A DNA stretch of 64,000 nucleotides from RPQJ01 sp963846315 (lineage in GTDB: Bacteria > Pseudomonadota > Gammaproteobacteria > Steroidobacterales > Steroidobacteraceae): the NCBI GenBank assembly GCA_963846315.1, contig CAWJVM010000016.1:62001-126000 (forward strand), read 5' to 3'. Every line of letters starts with the position of its first letter. Position 1 is the first letter of the stretch. Positions 17,107-26,943 of the stretch are shown here, in pieces. The position numbers and the translations under genes were made by a program. The notes beneath the pieces are model-generated. The model saw nothing but the letters and a program-made list of their open reading frames with translations. It searched no databases and had not been told where the DNA came from.

Positions 17107-17129
17107 AAAAACGCCCTGACGGGCGTTTT
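17107..17129 (-). terminator. Rho-independent terminator after tRNA-Pro
   Basis: AAAACGCCC-TGAC-GGGCGTTTT is a nine-pair stem with a four-base loop; read on the minus strand it ends in a run of five T. It lies 17 bases past the tRNA-Pro 3' end. Confidence 0.85.
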
Positions 17130-17146
17130 GGGCAAAGCGGTTGTAT

Positions 17147-17223
17147 TGGTCGGAGCGAGAGGATTCGAACCTCCGACCCCTTGCACCCCATGCAAGTGCG
17201 CTACCAGACTGCGCCACGCTCCG
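17147..17223 (-). tRNA. tRNA-Pro (anticodon GGG)
   Basis: 77-base cloverleaf on the minus strand. Acceptor CGGAGCG pairs with CGCTCCG, with discriminator A and encoded CCA. The anticodon stem CTTGC/GCAAG encloses the loop ATGGGGT, giving anticodon GGG. T-arm GGTTCGAATC is standard. It follows the merR-like gene, the usual gammaproteobacterial place after ihfA. Confidence 0.97.
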
Positions 17224-17234
17224 ACCGGGCGCGG

Positions 17235-17240
17235 ATTATA
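17235..17240 (-). promoter_or_regulatory. -10 element for tRNA-Pro
   Basis: Minus-strand TATAAT lies 11 bases upstream of the tRNA 5' end, in the gap after the merR-like stop. A good -35 is not evident. Confidence 0.45.
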
Positions 17241-17250
17241 GCCGAATTGC

Positions 17251-17607
17251 TCAGCGCCGCAGGATTTTGATCAGTTCTTCGAGCTCGACGCGCAACTGCC
17301 GCGCCAGCTGATGGGTCTGGGTGACGTCCTCGCGGGCTTCCTCGCCCTCGAGCCGATTGCGGGCACCGCCGATCGTGAAACCCTGGTCGTAGAGCAGCGC
17401 GCGGATCTGGCGGATCACGAGCACGTCCTGACGCTGGTAATAGCGACGGTTGCCGCGGCGCTTGACCGGCTTGAGCTGGGGGAATTCCTGCTCCCAGTAA
17501 CGCAGCACGTGCGGTTTGACGCCGCACAGTTCGCTGACCTCACCGATCGTGAAGTAACGCTTGCCCGGGATCGCCGGGAGTTCGTCGTTATTGCTGGGTT
17601 CCAGCAT
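17251..17607 (-). CDS. MerR-family transcriptional regulator
   Basis: 118 residues. The N-terminal winged helix-turn-helix (about 18-85) begins KRYFTIGEVSELCGVKPHVL and continues RYWEQEFPQLKP and RRGNRRYYQRQDV, the canonical MerR DNA-binding unit. A C-terminal coiled helix (QLARQLRVELEELIKILRR) likely dimerises. No Cys cluster or effector domain is present. It overlaps the 3' end of ihfA by 20 bases; this pheT-ihfA-merR-tRNA-Pro order is widely conserved in gammaproteobacteria. Targets unknown. Confidence 0.9.
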   Translation of the reverse strand: MLEPSNNDELPAIPGKRYFTIGEVSELCGVKPHVLRYWEQEFPQLKPVKRRGNRRYYQRQDVLVIRQIRALLYDQGFTIGGARNRLEGEEAREDVTQTHQLARQLRVELEELIKILRR

Positions 17608-17887
17608 ACGCTTCCACGCGCGCCTTCAGTTTCTGGCCAGGACGGAAGGTCACGACGCGTCGGGCGCTGATCGGGATTTCCTCGCCGGTCTTCGGGTTGC
17701 GGCCCGGGCGCTGGTTCTTGCTGCGCAGGTCGAAGTTGCCGAAACCGGAGAGCTTGACCTGCTCGCCATGGGCGAGGGACATCCGCAACTCTTCGAAGAA
17801 CAGATCGACGAGCTCACGCGCCTCACGCTTGTTGAGGCCGAGCTGGTCAAACAGCGCTTCTGCGATTTCCGCCTTGGTCAATGCCAT
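17588..17887 (-). CDS. ihfA: integration host factor subunit alpha
   Basis: 99 residues from ATG 17887 (MALTKAEIAEALF). Small DNA-bending histone-like protein that pairs with IhfB (encoded at 32866-33210). Features: LNKREARELVDLFFEELR helices, KLSGFGNFDLRSKNQRPGRN with the intercalating Pro arm (NPKTGEEIPI), and VVTFRPGQKLKARVE. It starts seven bases after pheT, whose operon it shares. An upstream in-frame ATG at 17971 lies inside pheT and lacks support. Confidence 0.96.
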   Translation of the reverse strand: MALTKAEIAEALFDQLGLNKREARELVDLFFEELRMSLAHGEQVKLSGFGNFDLRSKNQRPGRNPKTGEEIPISARRVVTFRPGQKLKARVEAYAGTQQ

Positions 17888-17894
17888 TTTTATC

Positions 17895-20282
17895 TTATCG
17901 GTCTCGTATCGTGGCGGAGCACTCCCGCTCCAGGTCGGAGACGACCCGAGCCACGATGGCATCCGTCTCATCGTCAGTAAGGGTGCGCGAAACGTCCTGC
18001 AAATTCAAGCCTATCGCCACACTCTTGCGACCAGTTTCGATGCCCGTTCCACGGTAGATATCGAAAACGGTCGTGTCGCGCAGCACCGTTCCCGCCGCGT
18101 TCTGGACGCAGTCGAGCAGTTTCTGCACGGGCACCGCCTCCTCCACGACGATCGCCAGGTCGCGCCGCACGGCAGGAAACCGCGATACCTCGTGGAAATG
18201 CGGCACCACGGCAGCCAGCGCGACCTCGAGTTCAAGCTCGAAGACGATGCCAGAATATGTCAACTCGAGCCGGCGCTCGACTTCCGGATGCAGCCTCCCG
18301 ATCCAGCCGGCGGGCGCGTCGCCACGACGAATTTCTGCCGTCTGGCCGGGGTGCAGTGCCGGATGCCGTCCGGGAACGAAGCGGAATTCGCCGGCCGCAC
18401 CCGTGGCACGAATCAGCGCCTCGACGTCGGCCCGCACGTCGAAGAAATCGACGGCGGTCCGCGGTGCGCCCCACTGCTCGGGCACGGCGGAGCCCGCGGC
18501 GATGCCCGCAATGACCGGGACTTCGCGCAGTGCGCCGTCCTCGCGCGAAACGACGAATTTCCGACCGACTTCGAACAGGCGCACCCGGGACTGCTGCCGA
18601 CGCTGGTTCGACGCCAGTGCTCCCGCAAGACCCGGCCACAGCGAGCCACGCATCGTCGCGAGCTCGGCGGAAATCGGATTGCTGAGGGTCAGGGTCGGTG
18701 CACCAGGAGCGAACAGTTCCTGCTGGCCCGGCTCGATGAAACTGTACGTGATCGCCTCGAAGTAACCACGCTGCACGAGCATGTCGGCCGCCATGTCGCC
18801 ACGGATGCGCGTTTCGGTCACCGCGGGAATCGGCTGCCGCGCCGGTTGCACGGTTTCGGGAATATGGTCGAAGCCATGGGTGCGCGCGATTTCTTCGACC
18901 AGGTCTTCCTCGATCGCGATGTCGAAGCGCCACGTCGGCGGAGTTACACGCCAGGCGCCGCCTGCCTGCTCGGTCTTCATGCCGAGCCCTGTCAACATCG
19001 ACGCAATCGTCGCGTCGTCGATGTCGGCGCCAATGACGCGCCGGGCACGTTCGGGACGCAGCGGGACGGCCACCGGCTGCGGCAGTTCGGCAGGAAGTTC
19101 GGCCAGTTGCGTCGGGCCGGGCAGGCCGCCCGCGCAGGCGCACAGCAGCGCCGTCGCCCGTTCAATCGCGCGTTCCTGCAGCGTGGGATCGACGCCGCGC
19201 TCGAAACGCTGCGAGGCATCGGTGACCAGGCCATAGCGACGGCCACGGCCCGCGATTGCAACGGGCAGGAAGAACGCGACTTCGAGCAGGACGTCGGTGG
19301 TGTCGTCGCCGATGCCTGAGTGGTCGCCGCCCATTACGCCTGCCAGGCCCAGCGATTTTTCGTGGTCGGCAATGACGAGCACCGTCGCGTCCATGGCGAT
19401 CTCGCGACCGTCGAGCAGCTTGAGCGTCTCCCCGGCCCGCGCGCGACGTACGACGATGCCACCGGCAAGTTCGCGCAGGTCGTAGGCGTGCATCGGCTGG
19501 CCGAGTTCGAGCATCACATAGTTGGTGACGTCGACCGCGGCACTGATCGGGCGCAAGCCGGCGCGACGCAGTCGCTCCTGCATCCACGCGGGTGACTTGG
19601 CCTGCGGATTCAAGCCCCGGATCACTCGCGACGCAAAGCGCACGCAGCCCGCGCCCACGGTCAGTTCGACCGGGAAATGTTCGTTGGAAACCGCAGGCAC
19701 CACGGCCAGGGCCGGGCCCGTGAGCGGCTGACCGACCAGCGCCGCGACCTCGCGGGCAATGCCGAGCACGCTCATGCAATCGCCACGGTTCGGCGTGAGG
19801 TTCACTTCGAGGATGGTGTCGTCGAGACCCAGCGCGGTGACCAGCGCCGCTCCGGTCTGCAACTCCGTCGGCAACTCGAGCAGGCCGACCGAATCCTCGG
19901 ACAGCGCGAGTTCGCGCGCCGAACACAGCATGCCGAACGACTCGACGCCGCGCAGCCTGGCTTTCTTGATTTCCATGCCGCCCGGCAGCTTTGCGCCGAC
20001 GGTGGCGAGCGGCGCCTTCAGGCCCACACGCGCGTTGGGCGCGCCGCAGACGATCTGCACGGTCTCCGTACCCGTGTCGACCTGGCAGACGCTGAGCGTG
20101 TCGGCGTTGGGGTGTTGCACGCGCTCGACGATTTCGGCCACGATCACGCCGGGCAGCGGTGGCGCGGCCGTCGCCAGCCCTTCGATCTCGAGACCTGCCA
20201 TCGTGAGTCGCGCAGCCAGGTCCTGCGGCGCGGGCAGCGGCCCGCCGATCCATTCACTCAACCATTGCAGACTGATGCGCAT
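17895..20282 (-). CDS. pheT: phenylalanyl-tRNA synthetase beta subunit
   Basis: 795 residues, standard length. Domains in order: N-terminal OB-like tRNA-binding domain (about 40-150, with VCQVDTGTETVQIVCGAPN), B3/B4 editing domain with the PVAI-less ELGQPMHAYDL segment, B5 domain, catalytic-like core, and C-terminal ferredoxin-fold anticodon-binding domain (FRDVSRFPAVRRDLAIVV-type). It forms the alpha2-beta2 synthetase with PheS, 14 bases upstream. Confidence 0.95.
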   Translation of the reverse strand: MRISLQWLSEWIGGPLPAPQDLAARLTMAGLEIEGLATAAPPLPGVIVAEIVERVQHPNADTLSVCQVDTGTETVQIVCGAPNARVGLKAPLATVGAKLPGGMEIKKARLRGVESFGMLCSARELALSEDSVGLLELPTELQTGAALVTALGLDDTILEVNLTPNRGDCMSVLGIAREVAALVGQPLTGPALAVVPAVSNEHFPVELTVGAGCVRFASRVIRGLNPQAKSPAWMQERLRRAGLRPISAAVDVTNYVMLELGQPMHAYDLRELAGGIVVRRARAGETLKLLDGREIAMDATVLVIADHEKSLGLAGVMGGDHSGIGDDTTDVLLEVAFFLPVAIAGRGRRYGLVTDASQRFERGVDPTLQERAIERATALLCACAGGLPGPTQLAELPAELPQPVAVPLRPERARRVIGADIDDATIASMLTGLGMKTEQAGGAWRVTPPTWRFDIAIEEDLVEEIARTHGFDHIPETVQPARQPIPAVTETRIRGDMAADMLVQRGYFEAITYSFIEPGQQELFAPGAPTLTLSNPISAELATMRGSLWPGLAGALASNQRRQQSRVRLFEVGRKFVVSREDGALREVPVIAGIAAGSAVPEQWGAPRTAVDFFDVRADVEALIRATGAAGEFRFVPGRHPALHPGQTAEIRRGDAPAGWIGRLHPEVERRLELTYSGIVFELELEVALAAVVPHFHEVSRFPAVRRDLAIVVEEAVPVQKLLDCVQNAAGTVLRDTTVFDIYRGTGIETGRKSVAIGLNLQDVSRTLTDDETDAIVARVVSDLERECSATIRDR

Positions 20283-20296
20283 CGTCGGTTACCGGA

Positions 20297-21331
20297 TCAG
20301 CCGAACTGCCGCAGGAAGCGCAGGTCGTTCTCGAAGTAGAGGCGGATGTCGTTGACGCTGTAGCGCAGCATCGTCAGGCGCTCGATACCCATGCCGAACG
20401 CGTAGCCCGTGTAGCGCTCGGGATCGATGCCGACGTTGCGCAATACGTTGGGGTGCACCATGCCGCAGCCCGCGACCTCGAGCCAGCCCGTCTGCTTGCA
20501 GACGCGGCAACCCGCCCCGCTGCAGAACACGCACTCGATGTCCACCTCGGCCGAGGGCTCCGTGAACGGGAAATACGACGGACGAAAGCGGATGCCGAGA
20601 TCGCGCTCGAAATACTGCTGCATGAATTCGTGCAGCACCGACTTGAGGTTGGCGAAACTCACGCCGTCGTCGATGACCAGGCCTTCGACCTGGTGGAACA
20701 TCGGCGTGTGGGTCATGTCGGAATCACAGCGGTAGACACGTCCCGGCATGATCATGCGCAGCGGCGGCTTATCGCGCAGCATGGCGCGCACCTGCACCGG
20801 TGAAGTGTGCGTGCGCAGCAGCCGGCCGTCGGGGAAATAGAACGTGTCGTGCATCGCGCGCGCCGGATGGTTCGCGGGAATGTTGAGTGCTTCGAAGTTG
20901 TGCCAATCGTCTTCGACTTCGGGGCCGTCCTCGACGGAAAACCCGGCATTGCGGAAGATCGTCTCGATGCGCCGGCGCGTGCGCGTCACCGGGTGCAGGC
21001 CACCGGGCTGCTGCCCGCGTCCCGGCTGAGTCACGTCGATGCGTCCCGCCGCGAGCTTGCGCTCGAGCTCGACGCAGTCGAGCTGTGCCTTGCGGGCTTC
21101 GAAGGCGGCGCCGATCTCGTCGCGCACCGCATTGATCCGCGCGCCTGTGGCTTTGCGTTCGTCTGGCGCCAGCGCACCCAGCGATTTCAACTGGGCCGTG
21201 ATCGCGCCTTTCTTGCCGAACAACTCGACCTTGAGCGCTTCGAGATCCGAGAGACTCGAACAGGCCGCAACCCGTACCCGGGCGTCCGTCGCCAGGTCGT
21301 CGAGGCCGGGGGTCGTGGTCGTGTCGCTCAT
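20297..21331 (-). CDS. pheS: phenylalanyl-tRNA synthetase alpha subunit
   Basis: 344 residues from ATG 21331 (MSDTTTTPGLDDLATDA); the frame stays open upstream but through a terminator-like hairpin, so the downstream start is preferred. It has an N-terminal coiled coil (about 1-90) and a class II catalytic core with motif 2 (VYRCDSDMTHTPMFHQVEGL) and motif 3 near the C-terminus (GMGIERLTMLRYSVNDIR). A four-Cys cluster CVFCSGAGCRVCKQTGW is the known insertion in PheS. It catalyses phenylalanine activation and tRNA-Phe charging together with PheT. Confidence 0.95.
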   Translation of the reverse strand: MSDTTTTPGLDDLATDARVRVAACSSLSDLEALKVELFGKKGAITAQLKSLGALAPDERKATGARINAVRDEIGAAFEARKAQLDCVELERKLAAGRIDVTQPGRGQQPGGLHPVTRTRRRIETIFRNAGFSVEDGPEVEDDWHNFEALNIPANHPARAMHDTFYFPDGRLLRTHTSPVQVRAMLRDKPPLRMIMPGRVYRCDSDMTHTPMFHQVEGLVIDDGVSFANLKSVLHEFMQQYFERDLGIRFRPSYFPFTEPSAEVDIECVFCSGAGCRVCKQTGWLEVAGCGMVHPNVLRNVGIDPERYTGYAFGMGIERLTMLRYSVNDIRLYFENDLRFLRQFG

Positions 21332-21380
21332 CGGGCGGGATGTCCGTCGCGGCGTGCGCTGCTGCTGTTCGTGGAAGTGA

Positions 21381-21413
21381 AAAAGGCCGGGGCACCTGCG
21401 CGTCCCGGCCTTC
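21381..21413 (-). terminator. terminator or attenuator between rplT and pheS
   Basis: On the minus strand GAAGGCCGGG ... CCCGGCC then TTTTT forms a G+C-rich stem with a T-run. It sits about 25 bases past rplT and 50 bases before pheS. It could end the infC-rpmI-rplT transcript or act as a pheST attenuator; no phenylalanine-rich leader peptide is evident before it. Confidence 0.65.
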
Positions 21414-21438
21414 TCGTTCTGGTTACCCGCGGCAACCC

Positions 21439-21804
21439 TTACTCGGCGGCGGGGAGGCTCTTCTTGGCCTGCTCGACGATCTTGCCGAACGCTTCGATGT
21501 CGTGCACCGCGAGGTCCGCGAGGAGCTTGCGGTCGATCTCGAGGCCCGCGGCCTTGAGGCCCGCCATCAGGCGGCTGTACGACATCTCGAACATGCGGGC
21601 ACCCGCGTTGATGCGAGTGATCCACAGCGCCCGGAAATCACGCTTCTTGGCCTTGCGATCGCGGTAGGCGTACTGGCCGGCCTTGATGACCGCCTGCTTC
21701 GCCGTGCGATAGACCTTGCGGCGTGCGTTGTAGTAACCCTTCGCCTTGGCGAGGACTTTCTTGTGCCGGCGTCCAGCGATGACGCCACGTTTAACTCGTG
21801 CCAT
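21439..21804 (-). CDS. rplT: 50S ribosomal protein L20
   Basis: 121 residues, highly basic: MARVKRGVIAGRRHKKVLAK, then YYNARRKVYRTAKQAVIKAG, YAYRDRKAKKRDFRALWITR, and a globular C-terminal part with RLMAGLKAAGLEIDRKLLAD. L20 binds 23S rRNA and represses its own operon in enterobacteria. It lies eight bases after rpmI. Confidence 0.98.
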   Translation of the reverse strand: MARVKRGVIAGRRHKKVLAKAKGYYNARRKVYRTAKQAVIKAGQYAYRDRKAKKRDFRALWITRINAGARMFEMSYSRLMAGLKAAGLEIDRKLLADLAVHDIEAFGKIVEQAKKSLPAAE

Positions 21805-21812
21805 GGGTCACC

Positions 21813-22007
21813 TCAGGCGTGGGGCAGCAATTGTTCGAGACGGCACAGATCCTGCTTGGCGACCATGGTGGTGCCACGCAGATTCCGCTTCCGCTTGCTC
21901 GACTTCTTGGTAAGGATGTGTCGCTTCTGCGACTGACCGCGCTTGAAGCCGTTCGCTGTCTTGCGAAAACGCTTAGCCGCGGCCCGGTTGGTCTTCAACT
22001 TGGGCAT
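21813..22007 (-). CDS. rpmI: 50S ribosomal protein L35
   Basis: 64 residues: MPKLKTNRAAAKRFRKTANG followed by KRGQSQKRHILTKKSSKRKR and LRGTTMVAKQD. This is the full conserved L35 pattern. It lies between infC and rplT as in most bacteria. Confidence 0.97.
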   Translation of the reverse strand: MPKLKTNRAAAKRFRKTANGFKRGQSQKRHILTKKSSKRKRNLRGTTMVAKQDLCRLEQLLPHA

Positions 22008-22089
22008 GTCATAACTCCTGATTTTTCATAGCCCATTTCCCCATGGCTTGCGCCACGGATCGAGGGCGAAGAAGCGGCCGAAACCGCCC

Positions 22090-22614
22090 TTACTTCTTTT
22101 TTGGCGCGAGCATCATGACCATCTGCCGGCCTTCCATCAGCGGATGCTGCTCGACCACCGCCATTCCGGCGAGGTCTTGCTGCAAACGCATCAGCATCTG
22201 CCGACCGAGGTCCGTGTGCGCCATTTCGCGGCCACGGAAACGCAATGTCACCTTGGCCTTGTCCCCTTCCTCGAAAAAGCGAATCAGATTCCTGAGCTTG
22301 ATCTGATAATCGCCTTCGTCGGTTCCAGGGCGAAACTTCACTTCCTTGATCTGTATCTGTTTCTGCTTCTTCTTCGCGATCGCGGCTTTCTTGTTCGTCT
22401 CGAACTGGAACTTGCCGAAATCGATGATCCGGCACACCGGCGGTTCCGCCATCGGCGAAACTTCGATGAGATCGAGCTCTTGCGCGGCGGCCATTTCGAG
22501 CGCCTCGAAGCGTGTCATCACCCCGACTTGCTCGCCGTCCGCGCCAATGACGCGAAGTTGCGGGGCCGTGATCTCGTGGTTGCGCCGGATGCGCTTGGTC
22601 GTTGGAGCAGTGAT
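22090..22614 (-). CDS. infC: translation initiation factor IF-3 (non-canonical ATC start)
   Basis: 174 residues. The N-domain RRNHEITAPQLRVIGADGEQ, linker rich in Lys (NKKAAIAKKKQKQIQIKEVK) and C-domain EVKFRPGTDEGDYQIKLRNL ... GREMAHTDLGRQM ... LAPKKK are diagnostic. No ATG/GTG/TTG precedes the N-domain. An in-frame ATC at 22614 has AGAGGA eight bases upstream and gives an N-terminus the same length as in Xanthomonas IF-3; an ATT at 22623 overlapping the thrS stop is the alternative. Rare AUU/AUC starts are the known basis of IF-3 autoregulation. Its start is nearly coincident with the thrS stop. Confidence 0.93.
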   Translation of the reverse strand: MTAPTTKRIRRNHEITAPQLRVIGADGEQVGVMTRFEALEMAAAQELDLIEVSPMAEPPVCRIIDFGKFQFETNKKAAIAKKKQKQIQIKEVKFRPGTDEGDYQIKLRNLIRFFEEGDKAKVTLRFRGREMAHTDLGRQMLMRLQQDLAGMAVVEQHPLMEGRQMVMMLAPKKK

Positions 22615-22618
22615 GCGA

Positions 22619-24550
22619 TCAATCCTCTAAAGCTAAAACAGTGCGGCCGCGGCTCACGACTTCATCGGCAAGCTTCGAGGCGAGGGTTTCCAGTCCCATC
22701 GACCCGAGGTCCTTGCCGCTGCGCGTGCGCACGGCCAACGAGTTAGACCCTGATTCGCGGTCGCCCGCGACCAGCAGGTACGGGACCCGCTGCAAGGTGT
22801 GTTCGCGGATTTTAAAGCCGACTTTCTCGTTTCGCAAATCCATTTCGACCCGAAGCCCCTGATTTTTCAGGAATTCGGTGGCTTTGCGCACGAATTCGGC
22901 CTGTCCATCCGTAATATTCATCACCACCGCCTGCACCGGGGCGAGCCAGGTCGGGAATTTCCCGGCGTGGTTTTCGATGAGAATCCCGAGGAAACGCTCC
23001 ATTGAGCCCAGGATGGCCCGGTGGAGCATGACTGGCCGATGCACGGCACCGTCTTCGCCGACGTACTCGGCGCCGAGGCGCTCCGGCAACACGAAATCGA
23101 CCTGCAGGGTGCCGCATTGCCAGTCCCGGCCAATGGCATCCCGGAGCACGAATTCGAGTTTGGGACCGTAGAAGGCACCCTCGCCCGGATTCAGGGTGTA
23201 TTCGAGGCCCGCGGTCTCGACGGCCGCCTTCAGGGCCGCTTCGGCCTTGTCCCAGGTGGCATCGCTGCCGGCGCGCTTGGCCGGACGGTCCGAGAACTTG
23301 ACGCGCACTTCCTCGAACCCGAAATCCTTGTACACGCTCATGAGCAGGTCGCAGAACGCGACCGTCTCGGCGTTGACCTGGTCTTCGGTGCAGAAGATGT
23401 GTGCGTCGTCCTGCGTGAACGCGCGCACGCGCATCAGGCCGTGCAGCGAACCCGAGGGCTCGTTGCGATGGCACGAACCGAACTCCGCGATGCGCAGCGG
23501 CAGGTCGCGGTAGGACTTGATGCCCTGCCGATAGATCAGCACGTGACCCGGGCAGTTCATCGGCTTGACCGCGAGGATGCGATCCTCGGATTCGGCGATG
23601 AACATGTTGGGCCGGTAGTTTTCCCAGTGGCCCGACTTTTCCCACAGCACGCGGTCGAGCAGCTGCGGCGTCTTGACCTCGACGTAGCCCGCTTTTTCCA
23701 GCCGGTTGCGCATGTAGGTTTCGACGGTGCGCCAGAGGGTGTGGCCCTTCGGGTGCCAGAACACACTGCCCACCGCCTCTTCCTGCGTGTGGAACAGGCC
23801 GAGCTCGCGACCCACGCGACGGTGGTCGCGCTTGTCGGCTTCCTCGAGGCGGGTGAGGTAAGCCTTCAGCGCCTTCTCGTCCGCCCACGCGGTGCCGTAG
23901 ATGCGCTGGAGCATTTCGTTCCTGGAATCGCCGCGCCAGTAGGCACCGGCGACTTTCATGAGCTTGAATGCGCCGAGCTTGCCGGTGCTCGGCACGTGCG
24001 GACCACGGCACAGGTCGAACCAGTCGCCCTGCCCGTACAGGCTGATGTCTTCGTTCGCGGGGATGCTCGCGATGATCTCGGCCTTGTAGTGCTCGCCGAG
24101 TTTCCTGAATGTCTCGACAGCCGTGTCGCGCGGCATCAGCTTGCGCTCGACCTTGAGGTCGGCCTTGGCGAGCTCGTGCATCTTGGCTTCGAACTTCGCG
24201 AGATCTTCTGGTGTAAAGGGCCGGCTGAAGGCGAAGTCGTAATAGAAGCCGTCCTCGATCACGGGACCGATGGTGACTTGCGCTTCCGGGTAGACGGCCT
24301 GCACGGCCTGCGCGAGCAGGTGCGCCGTCGAGTGACGGATCATCTCGAGCCCGTCCGCGTCCTTGCCAGTAACGATGGAGACGGTGGCGTCGTGATCGAG
24401 GACGTGCGAGGTGTCCACGAGCTTGCCGTCGACACGGCCTGCAAGCGCCGCCTTGGCGAGACCCGCGCCGATACTCGCAGCCAGGCCTGCCACGGTCACG
24501 GGCTGTTCGAAACTGCGTTGGCTGCCGTCAGGCAGTGTGATGACCGGCAT
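22619..24550 (-). CDS. thrS: threonyl-tRNA synthetase
   Basis: 643 residues from ATG 24550 (MPVITLPDGSQRSF), equal in length to E. coli ThrRS; an in-frame TTG at 24568 is less likely. Domains: TGS (about 1-60), editing domain with HSTAHLLAQAV and the LCRGPHVPSTG Cys, class II catalytic core with motif 2 around RIAEFGSCHRNEPSGSLHGL, and a C-terminal anticodon-binding domain. It precedes infC, whose start lies at its stop codon. A tRNA-Val gene lies just upstream on the same strand. Confidence 0.96.
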   Translation of the reverse strand: MPVITLPDGSQRSFEQPVTVAGLAASIGAGLAKAALAGRVDGKLVDTSHVLDHDATVSIVTGKDADGLEMIRHSTAHLLAQAVQAVYPEAQVTIGPVIEDGFYYDFAFSRPFTPEDLAKFEAKMHELAKADLKVERKLMPRDTAVETFRKLGEHYKAEIIASIPANEDISLYGQGDWFDLCRGPHVPSTGKLGAFKLMKVAGAYWRGDSRNEMLQRIYGTAWADEKALKAYLTRLEEADKRDHRRVGRELGLFHTQEEAVGSVFWHPKGHTLWRTVETYMRNRLEKAGYVEVKTPQLLDRVLWEKSGHWENYRPNMFIAESEDRILAVKPMNCPGHVLIYRQGIKSYRDLPLRIAEFGSCHRNEPSGSLHGLMRVRAFTQDDAHIFCTEDQVNAETVAFCDLLMSVYKDFGFEEVRVKFSDRPAKRAGSDATWDKAEAALKAAVETAGLEYTLNPGEGAFYGPKLEFVLRDAIGRDWQCGTLQVDFVLPERLGAEYVGEDGAVHRPVMLHRAILGSMERFLGILIENHAGKFPTWLAPVQAVVMNITDGQAEFVRKATEFLKNQGLRVEMDLRNEKVGFKIREHTLQRVPYLLVAGDRESGSNSLAVRTRSGKDLGSMGLETLASKLADEVVSRGRTVLALED

Positions 24551-24597
24551 CGTCTTTGGTCCCGTCAAGATTCACGATGACCCAGGTGCCGGGATCG

Positions 24598-24672
24598 TGG
24601 TGGGCGCACGTGGGATCGAACCACGGACCCCTACCATGTCAAGGTAGTGCTCTACCGCTGAGCTATGCGCCC
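24598..24672 (-). tRNA. tRNA-Val (anticodon GAC)
   Basis: 75 bases on the minus strand. Acceptor GGGCGCA pairs with TGCGCCC, discriminator A and encoded CCA. Anticodon stem CTACC/GGTAG encloses TTGACAT, giving GAC. D-arm AGCTCAGCGGTAGAGC and T-arm GGTTCGATCC are standard. It lies 47 bases upstream of thrS. Confidence 0.96.
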
Positions 24673-24712
24673 TCAAACGAGCCGCGAAGGATACAGCAAG
24701 AAGTGAGGAAAA

Positions 24713-24820
24713 GGGATAGGGGTGCGGAAGGGGTTAGGGGTTAGTCGGAGGTGAGGCTGCGGCATCCGGCTCATCTGCACTTCCGACTAACCCCTAACCC
24801 CTTCCGCACCCCCTAACCCC
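24713..24820. repeat. GGGGTTA heptamer inverted-repeat element, copy B
   Basis: 108 bases. Left arm: GGATAGGGGTGCGGAA, two GGGGTTA (24730-24743), GTCGGA. Right arm: TCCGAC, two TAACCCC (24788-24801), TTCCGCACC, CCCTAACCCC. The arms are near-perfect inverted repeats around a 32-base centre that shares GTCGGAGGTG with the other copies. It lies between the uvrB stop (3 bases away) and tRNA-Val. Confidence 0.88.
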
Positions 24821-24823
24821 TGC

Positions 24824-26851
<2,028 letters not shown>

Positions 26852-26943
26852 CGGTAGTTGCCGCCGATCGGTGTCATCTGCCTTGGGAGGACCGCCAGAT
26901 TAGCCTAAAATGCGGGGTCTTTTTCACCCTCCGGAATCCCCCA

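Noticed and set aside
18257..18800. Arg/Ala-rich frames on the plus strand inside pheT
   Set aside because: Shadow frames with strongly skewed composition opposite a well-supported synthetase gene.
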